This document shows positions 11,768 to 23,884 of a DNA stretch of 64,000 nt, in pieces. The DNA comes from Trachythela sp. YZ-2020 (Eukaryota > Cnidaria > Anthozoa > Malacalcyonacea > Clavulariidae). The notes below the pieces were generated by a model. That model saw only the letters and a list, made by a program, of their open reading frames with translations. It searched no databases and was not told the origin of the DNA. The translations under genes were made by a program, and so were the position numbers. Where the stretch lies: assembly GCA_016169945.1 (NCBI GenBank), contig JADLSH010000369.1:2170001-2234000 (forward strand), given 5' to 3'. Each line of letters starts with the position of its first letter. Position 1 is the stretch's first letter.

Positions 11768-14700
11768 AAGAGTCTTGTGGTGGAACGTTTGGTAAAAGTT
11801 CTAAATCTGTCATTTGTTCACATGTTGTTGTATTACTGTCTGTTGTGGAGAAAAGTATACTAGCAATACCACGATATGGTCTTACTCTTTCCAGGAATTC
11901 TGACTTTGTGTGAAGCCATCGATTCCATCTTGTCCTTATCGCTTGTCTAACTGCGCCATTAAATACGACATAAACAAGGCAAGCTAGAGTCCCCTAAATA
12001 TTAGAAATTTGGTTTATAATCACTGTAGTTTAAACATGTTTCAGTAATTTTCATTAACAATACTATATATACAATAAGAAATGGTTGGTTTATTTTGTTG
12101 TTGTCGTTGTTTTTCTCGATAAGTAATTTACCGTAAATCCTTTATTGCGCTCCCCTCTGAAATAATCTCTCTCTAATAAGCATATTTCTAAAGGAAGGTA
12201 ATTAAGCTCCCCCATTTTATTACGTCCCCCCCCTCCCCCTCCGTCACAAGAAAGAAACACATGTGTATTGATTAGACTTGTTAAGTGGTCTGAAATTTCT
12301 TTAAATAAGCCCCTCCCCTCAAACTGCATGTCTGCAATAGATAGCCCTCAGGCCGGCGCCTTAATAGAGGATTTGCGGTATAATTACATTTATATGTGAG
12401 TAAATCCGTTGTTCTAATATTTATATATAATTATATATTCTTATTTGTTATTCAGTATATAATCCTTAATATGCTGTGTTAGGAGTATTTCATTAAATAT
12501 TGAAATCATTAAAGCACTTCCAAACTTCAACTCACCTGCACTGGGTATAGTATCCTTATAAGGTAAGTGTACCATTTTGGTGCATTACTCGGCACATACA
12601 GTATCATTAAATATATAACACCAAATAGAGGCATCAAAATTAAAGCAGCTTTTATGCCTTTCCTTAAAGAAAGAAAAAACAAAATTTAATTAGTAACCCA
12701 ATTTTTGGGAGACTAGGCAGACAAGCATCCATTATGAAACGTCAATGTTGCAATATACCAATCTGACGGTTCCCCAACTTTTATTTCATTATATAATTCT
12801 TAATTTTCGTGAGACATACTTTACACTTGTAAAGAAAATATATAAAGCCATTTAAATTAAGTTAGCTCTACACTGAACGACAGTAACTTACTTGAGTCGT
12901 AGCAGTTCAGACGTTACTGATGTCCGTAGTTTATCAAGAAGAACGTATATAACGTATATCAGCGTCGCGAAATTGATCTGAAAGAAAATTTTGCGTATTA
13001 GGATTAAGGTAACACTATATGCACAGTTTTCTACACACCACCTCTCAAGCAAATATACCAAGAGCCTGGATGTATATCTGATATTTTGCATAGGAATGCT
13101 GTATATATGATTCTTGTAACCATTTTCAGCATTAAATCATGTAATATACCAAACTTTACACTGTTCATTAACTTTATTTCCCATATTTTCTTTTTTGCAG
13201 ATTATGTGGCAGTGTTCAGTAGTTAAGAATAAGTATGCGAACTTTTTTCAAAACTTAATAGCTACATTAATAGCTACAATGCAGTTATCAAGGGCGTAAA
13301 TCATGGGAGGGACGGGGCGGATGTGTCCCCCTCCCCACTTTTTGAACATTCGTAATATAATCTATAATACATTATGTCTATTGGCTGGCTCCGTCTCCCC
13401 ACTTTTTGGAATGGATTATCGCCTTGGATTATACTGTTCTAATTATACTGACAAAATAGATCAAGTCAAAACACGTCACACATAAAATATAATATTCACC
13501 AGAAGCATCAACGTCATTGGACCATAAAGAATGAACATATAATATGAATCTTTTTTCGTACTCCAACACCTGAGAAAATGGATTAAAACATTACATGTAT
13601 TACCATGCACTCCTCGTAATTTCAGTACAGTGAAACCCCGTCAATTCTACTGTTATTAAACGGTACCTAATTTATAAGGTATGGGTAAATATCAAGATTT
13701 TTTGGGCATCTCGTTCGATAGAACTAATAGTAGGTGTTTTTTGTAGATGGAATACTCGAACGAAAATTTATATACATTTTTAGACCTATAAACAAGGAGC
13801 AGTTGCGAAAAATGCAACTTTAGGCCCTATGGCAGGAATCGAACCTGCAGCCTCCTGCGAACCTCCTGGTTAGGTCTAAAAATGTATATAACTCACTCAT
13901 TTTCGTTCGAGTATTCCATCTACAAAACACCTCCTACCTTTACAAGTTGTCTTGGCGTATTGCAAGAACAAAAATAATGACCATATAATAGAGGCAACCG
14001 TATTAACGAGGTGGCCGTAAGGGCGGCGGGGTCTCACTAGAACTATATAATACCATGCATATAATTGTATACTGCATGCGATGTTTTAAAATGAATGAAA
14101 AGTGCAACAATTTGCTAACTATACTAGTGCATGAAATGAAGCTGTTTAACAAGGTTGGACGATAGAGGTTTGCAATTTAGTATTAACGGACCAACAATCC
14201 ATGTTTCACTTCTCGGAAGGACATTATTTCCTGTATCATCAGTAAGGGATTTGAGAGTGACGTTGGATGCAAATTTGAGCTACAGTATGATGAGCATGTT
14301 ACAGATGTTGTTTCTAAGTGCATAGGAAGTTTATGTCAAATAAATGGAGTGAAGCCCGTTAAGAAGCTTCAAAGTGTGCAAAACTTCGCAGCGCATATTG
14401 TCATGGGTTTGAGAAAGTTTGACCATATCACGCCTTCTCTGAAGCAGCTTCGTTGGTTACCAGTCAACGTTGCTTTGCGCTTTAGAGATACCATGCATGT
14501 TAGCCTTTAAATGTCTCAACGGTTGCGCTCCTGAATATCTATCTAGAAGCTTTATTTCAAGATCGCAAATACACGACCGTGTCACAAGGAACAAAGACAT
14601 GTTAAATATTCCTTTTTACCGTACTGCGACAGGCCAACGCTCTTTTCAGTTCAGAGCAGTAAAACTATGGAACGACTTGCCCGACCATTTGAAATCAGAG

Positions 14701-17700
14701 AGAGATAGCAAAATTTAAAAATGCTTTAAAAACTATTTAACTGAAGGATGTTTTTAGATTTTAAATTAGTATAGTTTTAAATTTAGATACATTTTAACTA
14801 TTGTAATTAATATCTGAAAAGCCCTTTTGGGAGATGTTAACAATTTTTTAATAATAATAATAATAATGTTCATGACGAGTAGTTTTATGCAGTCCAAAGC
14901 AGAAAATGATTGAGAGGTAAAAACGACCATGCAACAGATATGCAAAATTTTCTTACATTTTAATTTCTGTGTCCAGGACATTCACCATAACAGGAACATA
15001 AATAGCAAACACTAAAATGGCAGGAAATCCTAAAAAAATTGATCATTGTTGATTTTATTGGCAATCTTCTTCAAACATTTACTGAAAATTCTTGTAGACA
15101 TTAAGCTTTAGTGCTTGCGAATACATTTCATTAAATGATTAAATAAAGATACATGATATCATGCATTATTAAGTCATTAAGCTGCATTAATCATTGCGAA
15201 TATTTGAAAACACAACACCATATACAAACACAATTTTTTTCACTGATGTGGATTGCCCTGAGACATACGAATCGTTTTGCTCACGTATGAATATCACAAT
15301 ACCGTCAATCTTTCCTGCAGGTATGACATTTTCTAGAAGAATGCATGAAAATCATCTTACCCCATCCAAATGCAAAGAAACCACAAAAATACGACTTCGC
15401 ATCAAAGGTACGGAATAAAAGCTTCAATAAGAATACAGCTTCATTCAGCATCCACGTCACTTCCGATAGAGCGAAAAAACGGTTTAGTACCCAGCACACG
15501 TTACAGGCCGTCTAGATAAAACAATTGGAAAAGTTTTATCGGCAGGCAGTAAGTTATGCAGGTGATAATATTGTAGAGCTGGTCAATTTTCATAATCGAT
15601 TACAATTTCTATCAATAATCGATTGACATTATTGAATAAATCATGCCACATTATAATTGTTTGTCGATCCTTTAAATGAATGTTCTATTGAATAAGTCCA
15701 ATATGACAGCCAACGAGAGTGTGGGTATTATAAAAAGAGATGACAACATCCATAGAGATGAAAATTATAACAAGTTGTGCATGCTGGAGATTAGATACGG
15801 TATGCAATATCGCACTATCACTGCAGTTTTAAAAAGGCCAATGTTATTGCGGTGTCGCTTTGCTGTTACCTGTTGGTAATTATTCGTTATTATATTGATA
15901 GAAATATCTATTAATAAATTCATGGAAAAATTCATTCGGACAAAGCCGTACAATATTGATAGAGAGAAAAATTACTTGTAATAACCCAAAACTTACCCGA
16001 TCAAGATCTCCATAATGATCTATGAAAAACGTTACAACACGGAACAAGAAAGTACAGATGAGATTCTTGTGTAAATTGAAGCGAACATTCTTTCTATCCC
16101 TATAACAAAGACAGCAAATAAAATTAAGACGTTGGTGCATGCATCATTTTAGGTATGATGTTCTGTATAAATAGACTGATATCTATATATATACACTATA
16201 TACTCTAAGATAAAATGGTCGGTCATATATATATACTGTAGACTTACTATCCTGCAAACGTGAGGACGACGGTTGTCAATTACAAAAAAATTATCATAAT
16301 TAAAAGCACAAAAATACAGCGTTGACATGATAATACGTCTTAAATCAATTCGATAGTTTATACAAGAAAATATTTCAATACAATATTGAATAATATATTT
16401 CAATGAGCTTGCAGGCCTTCGTCCTTCCGTTGGCGTTCATGCTTATACTCGAGTGTGAGTCACAATAAAATGTTAAACAAAAAAATAATCCTGACTTACA
16501 TGAAGTAAAACAAGATAAAGAGCGAAGGTATCATGAACGAGAAAGATATCCAGCTAAATGTCACGTAAACTTTGTCTTGGTTCGTTGTTAAATCCTGAAG
16601 AAATAGTAAGAATTAGACATAATTTAAATCCAAAACCATGCATGCATCGAAGAGCACAGGTGACATGCATGCAGGCTTCCCAGCTTACGGATGAGTTGAG
16701 GGTAGGGTAATTAGGTTGGGTGACAGCCCAGTACTTGAATATTCTGTAAGAGTCTCTCCTTGGCCCGGGAGCCTCATTTTCATGAATTGTGAGCGAATTA
16801 AATTTCGTCTTGATTCATAAGAGCGAGGTTCTCAAGTGACAAAATTGTCGCGGTTTATCGGACAACCACACGCTGATCAATCGACATGAAATAGAATACT
16901 GTTACTGGAGATGGGCGAGCTTATAGCTCAGATAGAATGGTTAATTGAAATAAACTACTTCTTGCTGCATGTAAGAATGTGTCTCCAACTACCTTTATTT
17001 CTTTGCTTGAAAGTCTCGTACATTCAATTATCCAGTTCAATTGAGAAAAGTTCCACATTCCATTTTTATCACAAAAAGCTTCCAAAGAAACTTAAATGAG
17101 AAATGCAACATATAACTATATTACCACCGTTTAGAAAACATTTTTGTCGCATGCAAACCGCTGTCGAAACTGAGTTTTACAGTCTCCAGTATAGTAATAA
17201 GATTTCATGGAAAAGGATAACTGGAATTGTTATTCCTGACTTTACTTTCTATGAATGGAAATAAAATGACCATTTTCAGCGAATTTGAATCATAATTTAG
17301 AAAAATATGTATATATGATAATACCCTGCAGATAAAGTAAGATCTTTATGCATGTTAGGAAAAATATTTGCTATATATTTTCATTGCCATTATTATTATT
17401 CTTACAACTAAAATTACAACTGTAATTCTAAGGTAAAATATTATTCATGGGTATGACTATTTTCTGGTAAATATACACGAATTTACCGTTGGTATAAAAG
17501 AAAAACATGGGACAAGGTGTTGTGGCATTTTCTCCTGCACACGCTTTATCCCAGCAATCTGTTGCTGCTCCAAACGTACGTGGACATGATGGTCTGCCTC
17601 CACCTAGATAAAATCATGAGATGACTGGTTAAATGAGACGATTTTCGAGTTTCAAAATAAAAATAAGTGAGGATCTACGCTATAACTGATAAAATTCAAT

Positions 17701-19541
17701 AAATAGCAGGTATTAAATAATAGTATATAAGGTAAATTAGGTGTTAAAATATGTATATGTATATTATATATAGAATATAGATTTTAGCTTGAAATTTCCA
17801 TCCCCAAAAAATCATTAACATCAAATAATAGCATTGCCGCGCGTTTTTATGTTTTACTGTGAAGTGGTTTGAGATGGTCTCTTGATAGTAGTGTGATATA
17901 ATGCAGTGTGGTGTCTTTTGGAGGGGTATAGTGTGGTGTAGCATTTTATGGTATGGTATGGCATGCTATGGTATTATGTGATGTAATGCGGTGTAGTATA
18001 GACTGTTGTGGTATTCTATGGTATCGAATGATGGAGTGTGTGGTGAGGTGTGTGCATGGGACGGCGTGACGTGGTATGGTATTTTATAGAATGGTAAGGA
18101 ATGGTATTGTATGATTTAATGCGGTGTAGTGCAGTCTAGTGTGGGATGAGATGGTATGACAATGGTATGGTATGGTATAGTATGGTATGGTATAGTATGG
18201 TATGGCATAGTATGACATGAATGATGTAAAATAATATATGGTGCAATGTGGTTTGGTATACAGGTATATATAGTATTGCGCAGTGCAGTGAAATGTAGTG
18301 CAGTGCAGTGTAGTACATGGACAGGGTAGTGTTTTATGGTATGCTATATGGAGTAGCGTAGTAATAGTATTGTATGGTATAGTATACTGTGGTGTGTGGT
18401 ATGGTATGGTGTTGTGGACGTCGATCGTCCCATATCATGCATGTGTGATAAAACTAATTGTTTTAGTTGAAATAATGATTGCCAAGACGCTATATTCAAT
18501 GCATGAGTATACTACAACTTACAACTGCGTTCATCTTTCATTATATTCGACTTGTTAAAACATTTTTCTTTTCCTTTTTCTCTGATAAGATTCCAATCCC
18601 AATTCCCACAACAAGTTTCCAAAGGCTGTGTAAGATGAAAATATGCGTTTTTTAATTTTAAAAAGTTGAAATTCTTCTTCTTTGCACAGCAATGCATTCT
18701 TCTAAATGGTGCTGATCATGCTTATACGTCGATCCCTTGCATATATCCCTTGCATATATCCCTTGCATAGCGAGTGTGCACAGAACGTGATATAATTTAG
18801 TGTATTAATTTTATTATACACAATCCAGACAACGTGTAACTATATATACGCTATTATTAAAAGTAACAAATTTAGGCAACCACCTACACCGTTATACTGA
18901 GGAAGACTCAAAGATTGTTAGTCTTTCTAACCTCAAGTAACTTGTTACCTCAGTATAGTTCTTTATTACGCTGCATGCACTTAGTACCAAACTGCTATTA
19001 ATATAATTACCAGTGGATATACATGAAGTTAATATTGCCAATAGAATGCTATAAAATGCCATCGGTTAACTGAAATTTATATAATATTCATACATTGATC
19101 TTCATTTATCATGAATTCACACGTGTGAGTGTAAGATTATTACAAGCATGAAGTGAAAAATAGAATTTCATCACAAAACCTAGTAACCTATAGTATATAG
19201 CGAAAAGTTTGGAATATGCATGCATATACAACATATACATGCAGTATAACGTTCATATACATTTATTTAGATAAATTCAATACCACACGCACTATGCACA
19301 GCAGAGAAAAACATTTGTATTTGTGAGAAATGAGAGGTAAGAATGCTCAACCTTAACATTTTCATTCAATAGAATTTATAGAGTACATGAAGATGTATAC
19401 ATGTATATTAATTTCACTTATAAAGCAATTGGATTCAATGACTAAGCTCCAAATATGTATATATACAAGATAGTTTACTAATTTACTCACCATGAAAAAG
19501 AGAAGCACAAGAAAAACAACCGTTCCAAATTTTCCAATCAT
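11745..19541 (-). CDS. Class B1 (secretin-family) G-protein-coupled receptor, 12 coding exons
   Basis: Exons in gene order: 19541-19491, 18625-18523, 17603-17487, 17078-16993, 16594-16500, 16099-15997, 15511-15361, 15029-14957, 13569-13500, 12977-12892, 12662-12536, 11993-11745. All have AG/GT borders and compatible phases, totalling 1311 nt (436 aa). Residues 1-17 form a signal peptide. Residues 18-119 are a cysteine-rich ectodomain with 10 Cys and the hormone-receptor pattern C-TFGAATDCW, CAG, PCP, CDKNGMW. TM1 is ~128-151. TM2 has the family ICL1/TM2 signature (RFNLHKNLICTFLFR). TM3 has Cys191 and TWMLNEAV, TM4 GWG, ECL2 the CW pair (261-262), TM5 GP then INF, ICL3 LLDKLR, TM6 MPLFG, TM7 VYVVFNG then IRTRW. 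The tail is ~65 polar residues. Such receptors bind peptide hormones at the plasma membrane and signal through G proteins. Ligand unknown. The ectodomain is slightly short. No break seen. Confidence 0.92.
12128..12382. repeat. MITE with TTACCGTAAATCCT ends, intronic
   Basis: Left TTACCGTAAATCCTTTATTG and right AATAGAGGATTTGCGGTA are inverse relatives. Contains C-rich blocks. It sits in the intron between the receptor's TM6 and TM7 exons. Confidence 0.45.
13628..14039. mobile_element. Pogo/Tc-like MITE in a receptor intron
   Basis: Left CAGTGAAACCCCG and right inverse GGGGTCTCACTAG. The inner right part (CCGTATTAACGAGGTGG) is shared with the end of the larger element at 41186-42573. A smaller inverted-repeat element is nested inside at 13731-13936. 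Confidence 0.45.
13731..13936. mobile_element. Inverted-repeat element enclosing a tRNA-like core (nested)
   Basis: Ends TAGGTGTTTTTTGTAGATGG and its inverse, continuing inward as GAATACTCGAACGAAAA and ATTTTTAGACCT. On the minus strand the core holds GGTTCGATTCC, a pol III B box. The same design (TIR, then tRNA 3' half, then inverse TIR) recurs at 50808-50953. Confidence 0.6.
14160..14872 (+). pseudogene. LINE reverse-transcriptase C-terminal remnant
   Basis: Reads SVRDLRVTLDAN, then LQSVQNFAAHIVMGLRKFDH, LRWLPVNVALRF and FKCLNGCAPEYLS, then AVKLWNDLPD near the end. These are the ordered blocks of the thumb and C-terminus of CR1/L2/jockey-like RTs. At least one frameshift (about 14490) breaks the frame. 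Ends in a TAA-repeat tail at 14848-14868, as LINE 3' ends do. Lies antisense in a receptor intron. Confidence 0.75.
17900..18420 (+). repeat. Degenerate TGGTA/ATGGTA satellite in the second receptor intron
   Basis: About 500 bases dominated by imperfect GGTAT(G/A) words (clearest at 18165-18215). The strand is strongly purine/T biased and nearly free of C. No coding potential; short chance ORFs on the other strand reflect the repeat. Confidence 0.75.
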
Positions 19542-20530
19542 GATGCGTTTTCTTTATACTTTTACAAGAAGACACTGAATCGCCTAGAAATGGAACTAAT
19601 TTTATAAAATTCCCGAAACAGCTGCATGCAGTCCAACCGTTACTAGTATTTATCTCTCAAGACGCGTGCAGGTAAACATGTGCATGTAAATATTATACTC
19701 TTCGTTTGCATATGCGTCGTTTTTTGCAATCAAATGATACCAAGTATTAACGTCATGCGTGCATTTTACCGGGTGACTTTCGTAATTAAAACCCCGCGAA
19801 ATTATGCTTGGTATAAAAAATTTTCAAACCCTATTTGTCTATATAAAATACGGGAACTAAAGCTATTAATTTGACACGTTCGCAAAGTGTTGTTAATTTA
19901 GATGAAAATCAGTAAATGAAGGTTTTAATTCAGCGGTATGTGATATAAAATTTGATAAAAAGCTTCCCAATTAGAAATAGGCCACGCAGACAGTGATAAC
20001 AAGCAGTGTAAACAGGAAAAATATAATCAGTGAGTTTTTTATATTAAAACTTGTTACGATTGCATATAGTTAAACACAACCTGAATTTCAATAAACCTTC
20101 CAATTATATTGCGTTAAATTTCCAAAAACATGCAGTGGTTTATAGAAAATTGGATAACAAAATTCTTATATAACCACCGCACCTATAGCGGTTTGAAAAT
20201 TTGAGGAAGAAATTCCCTCGATTTGCAGACAAAAAGTCAAAGATTCATATAAATGAGCCAATGCCACCTATATACATGAGTGGGTGATTTACGAAGTACA
20301 TCGGACCTCTCTATATACGAACGCTGCACAACAATTAAAATGTCCGTATTATAGAGAGGCTGCATGTTCGTAAGGAAAGTTCGACTGTATTTATAGCAAA
20401 GAATATACATGCATGTATACATATAAACGTACAGACTACAGAAGCATGTACGTTTTTAGAGCAACGCTTTGCGATAAAGTAAATTAATTAAAAATATATA
20501 TATAAGCTCGGTTGTCATCTCGTATCTAGA
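19542..20530. other. Upstream flank of the receptor gene; no gene seen
   Basis: Should contain the 5' UTR and promoter of the minus-strand receptor. No TATA or initiator could be assigned among the many AT tracts. A short C-poor segment with weak ORFs shows no splice-bounded exon. Confidence 0.35.
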
Positions 20531-20587
20531 AGTACCAAGCTGCACTGACGAGGCGTTGGACGCCGAAACATGTCTGCAGATAGTACT
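20531..20587 (+). ncRNA. Type I hammerhead self-cleaving ribozyme
   Basis: All catalytic-core blocks occur in order. The CTGACGA core is at 20545-20551. Stem II GGCG/CGCC (20552-20555, 20561-20564) is closed by loop TTGGA. GAA follows at 20565-20567. A palindromic 3-bp stem III ACA/TGT (20568-20573) precedes cleavage-site C20574. Stem I pairs CTGCA (20540-20544) with TGCAG (20575-20579). It continues, past internal loops CAAG and ATA, as AGTAC (20531-20535) with GTACT (20583-20587). An open stem I and a very short stem III are known from hammerheads of Penelope-like elements and animal retrozymes, which cleave best as dimers. No reverse transcriptase or second ribozyme was seen close by, so it is probably a solitary relic. 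Confidence 0.8.
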
Positions 20588-20913
20588 ATATATATGTGTA
20601 TGTATACCACTATAGACTACAGGGTTTCAGACGGCAATGTGATGTTATTTAGAGACCTGGTTCCTACTAATGATATGCGTGCTTTGTGCTAAATTAAGTC
20701 TCAACATATCTGTAATGTGATATTGTATATGTGGTTGTTTTTCATATACTAAGCATGTATGTGATATAGTACATGTTGTAAGCTTGGATATATAGTGAGT
20801 AAAGATTGTTCTTCAAGCTTTTTGTATTCAGAAAAATCATCTGAACTCCCAATGCCGAACCCGTGTCTCCCGATTGCTTTTCGATTGCCGATCTCTTTTC
20901 GCTTACCTCCATA

Positions 20914-21203
20914 GACTTGCTCCAAGTCTGTCTCTTAAAATAGTTTTCATTGGGGAGTTATAAAGGATTGGGAAGTTAAAGGATGGGGAGTTATGAAGGG
21001 CGCACGAAATTTGGGCGGAGGAAATTAAGGCGGGCAGCGGGCGTTCTCGTCTCCCGCCCGCCCGCCTTAACTTCCTCCCGCCCGCATTTTCGTGCGCCCT
21101 TTATAACTTCGTGCGCCTTTTATAACTCCCCAATCCTTTAACTCTCCAATCCTTTATAACTCCCCAATAAAAACTCCTTTAAGAGACAGACTTGGAGCAA
21201 GTC
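20914..21203. repeat. Foldback MITE with hairpin termini and TA target
   Basis: Ends GACTTGCTCCAAGTCTGTCT and inverse, flanked by TA on both sides (20912-20913, 21204-21205). Arms run through TGGGGAGTTATAAAGG to a GC-rich centre (GGGCGGAGG...CCTCCCGCCC). Each terminus is itself a 6-bp stem with a 3-base loop (GACTTG-CTC-CAAGTC). Confidence 0.7.
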
Positions 21204-21213
21204 TAGCTTACCT

Positions 21214-21335
21214 CAAGGTGTCCACTACAGCTGTTTCGTCGGCAATAAAGCACTCTTCAGACTTCAGGTAGTGTCTATCTGATGATCAGGTAGTGTCTAC
21301 CTTGCACGAAACAGCTGCATGTAGTGGACACCTTG
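21214..21335. repeat. Short foldback element, CAAGGTGTCCACTAC ends
   Basis: CAAGGTGTCCACTAC at the left and GTAGTGGACACCTTG at the right, each followed inward by GCTGTTTCGT or its inverse. Ten bases separate it from the previous MITE. The centre has two CAGGTAGTGTCTA copies. Confidence 0.65.
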
Positions 21336-21351
21336 AATTAAGCGGCGGAAA

Positions 21352-21352
<1 letters not shown>

Positions 21353-21414
<62 letters not shown>
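21353..21414. repeat. (TA)n microsatellite
   Basis: About 30 uninterrupted TA dinucleotides. Confidence 0.95.
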
Positions 21415-21417
<3 letters not shown>

Positions 21418-22214
21418 AACCGCGCGAGAGGTCTTTATCTGATTTAAAACATCGAGGCGCAGCCGAGTGTTTTAGATCTGACAAAGGCCGAACTGCATGC
21501 AAGGTTTGTATATGACTTCTAAAATGACTCGTTTTGTACGCTCACTGGCGTTGGAATTTTGAAGATTTATGTTATCTATGCTGTAAAAATTGAAGGAGAA
21601 AATTTGAGCAAGTCTATATCAAATATATAGATCCGCTATGGGTCATGCATGCATATGAAGTTTCCATGAAGGATTGAATGACCGCGCAGCGGAGTGACGG
21701 GAAGAGTGAAAATACGTTTCTTTCAATCTGCCAAAACATGGTGTAAGTTCCTTGTAAAAGCTACAAAGGAGTCTGCAAAGGGGGGAGATTATTTTAATCA
21801 GAAAATATTTTTCTATATTTGACAATCAGCCAGGTCTCTCTATGGTAGACAAAAGTCACAAAACGTTGTGGTATTTGTATTACTGTTATTTTTTAACTCT
21901 ATATCAGGATCCTTACTCTGTTTATATAAAGGACAGACTAATTTTTGAATAATCTCATGATTTATCATAATCGACAAATGTTACAAATTATAACTGCTGA
22001 AAAAATCAAAATGATTTGCAGTATTGTTTAAAATGTGAAAAGGTAATTTGCGCGGCATGTGCTGTCTAGCTTGTCGGTATACTTGAACAGATAAAGAACT
22101 CATGCAGTGAGAGAATATTAATATTGAGAAGTTCTATATTTTATATATAGTCTCATGCATGCATGCACGTATATAAAATTCTAACTAATATTGATAACAT
22201 GCAAACAATTGAAT

Positions 22215-22702
22215 GGATTTCTTCTTATTGATTTCAAATAGACTTTTGATCTTGTTGATCACACAATCTTACTTAAAGTGATGGTTTACTTCAATTCATA
22301 TCTTAGTGATCGGTATATCAATTAACGCACCTATTTCAAAAACATAGCTATTATCTGATATGCGCCCTGTTAAGATTGGTGTTCCTAGCTCAAGGAAGTA
22401 TTCTTGGACCCCTTCTTTTCATCTTATTCACCAATGATCTTCCTTTGCAACTTTCACACTCAGATTCTACAATGTTTTCAGACGATACCACCATACTCAC
22501 AACAGGCTCTTCCATTCATGAATTAAATGTAAACCTTGTTGCTCAGGATCTTTCAACATGAACTCAACAAAACCGGATGGTGGCTAATATATCCAAAACA
22601 AAAACCATGCTCATGCATGTCTGTCAGTAAGTCTTAATTAATGGTAATGAGCTAACACAAGTGAAGCAAGCTAAAGTACTCGGTGTAACTCTTGACAACA
22701 AT
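22215..22702 (+). pseudogene. LINE RT remnant, part 1 (interrupted by a Polinton)
   Basis: Reads FLLIDFK, stop, TFDLVDHTILL (RT motif A region), then GSILGPLLFILFTNDLP and MFSDDTTIL (motifs B and the catalytic YADD box, here FSDD), and ends GVTLDNN. Internal stops and a shortened segment before 22370 show decay. The reading frame resumes exactly at 25553 after the inserted element. Confidence 0.8.
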
Positions 22703-23364
22703 AGTAGTATACAGAAGAGGGTTCTAAGTCAGGTGGAGCAGGTGGAGCAATAGCGCTCCACCCATGACGTCATAGGAATCATATTTCATACTAATAATTA
22801 TGTTTATCGACGGATCCTAGCAACCAGCGGGTAAGAATAATCACATGCACGTGAGTTCTTTTTTTTAAGATACAACGTGTAGGGACTTTTCTAATCCCAG
22901 AGATCCCGTTTCGAGAATACACTTGATATGCGTTAAGTCTCAGCGGAATACAAGTATTTTAGAGTTCATTGCAAAGACATTTCTCAGGAGCATTTCCTTC
23001 TCATACCGTTTCAAACGTTTCCCAAAGATTAAATACTTATAGCCCCCCAGGCCTTTTTGGTGGACTTATGGCTTGATGACTCGATTTCGTGAGTACATCC
23101 TTTCCATACCTCTCAGCGACCCCAGATAATTTGTCCTTCCTTACCCCACATTATAATAACAGACGTATATATTGATAAACACACGAACTTAGCGTTATCT
23201 AAACTTATTGAGTAAAACTCTAACGATTGTTATTCGCTATAATACATGAATCACACACCGCTTTATAATCGTTCATTCACACTGTTCGTATATACGCTCT
23301 TATTGCAATAATCATACAACCATATTTTCCTTTAATCGTATTACATCTGTTGAGTTATACGTAT

Positions 23365-23874
23365 TTATAGAGTAATGCTGTAGTGTCCATGAGCTAGAGT
23401 GCTAACACCGTCATATGGACTTAGAGCGATCTTATTTAATTTAATTGAGTAAATTTCATGACCGTCACTACGAATCTGATTCATGGAAGCTTTTGTTTGC
23501 GTCTTATTGAATAAGCAAACCTTATAATTATCATGTCTTATCTGTTTCTTTGTGACTGATTTCTTGACTCCTTTAGCTGTTTTCTTTTCTACTGGTTTGT
23601 TGTTTTCCATATACAGGATGGAGTACATCTTCGGTCGAAGATCGACAAACTCTTGAATGGGGATGCCATGCGTTTCATCTTTCATCTTGCCAAGGACTTT
23701 CTTGTTTCTAATTCTAAAGTTGTGCAAGGGATGATCGTGTGCGTATTCCGACGTGTCAAATAGCTCTTCATCTTCGAGCATGTCTTTATAGATATCTGGA
23801 GTTTTAACTTCATAACACAAACTATCGCTATCGGTGAAAAGTAGCTTGACGTTAACATCGTACTTATGCTTCAA
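23365..23874 (-). pseudogene. Polinton DNA polymerase B, C-terminal fragment (left arm)
   Basis: 169 residues open to the stop. It begins just before the catalytic motif C (LLFTDSDSL, corresponding to the DTDS box) and continues through KVLGKMKDE and YSILY. A KK-rich region and the family C-terminus (LAHGHYSI) follow. Everything upstream of motif C is missing. Compared with the right-arm copy it lacks 24 bases in frame near 23415, deleted between short ATGA repeats. Acts in replication of Polinton elements when complete; this fragment cannot. Confidence 0.8.
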
Positions 23875-23884
23875 AAGGGCGAAA

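Noticed and set aside
12978..13091. Reading the TM5 exon upstream as one 67-codon frame
   Set aside because: A strong acceptor TTTTCTTTCAG at 12978-12988 and the GP-containing exon at 13500-13569 give the correct family sequence.
15241..15325. Alternative TM4 exon of the receptor (GCAG acceptor at 15320)
   Set aside because: Phase fits, but the product lacks the conserved TM4 residues and offers no good donor; the exon at 14957-15029 matches the family after GWG.
17150..17215. Extra ectodomain exon with RFACDKN
   Set aside because: No usable acceptor/donor pair with the needed phase; the exon at 16993-17078 fits fully.
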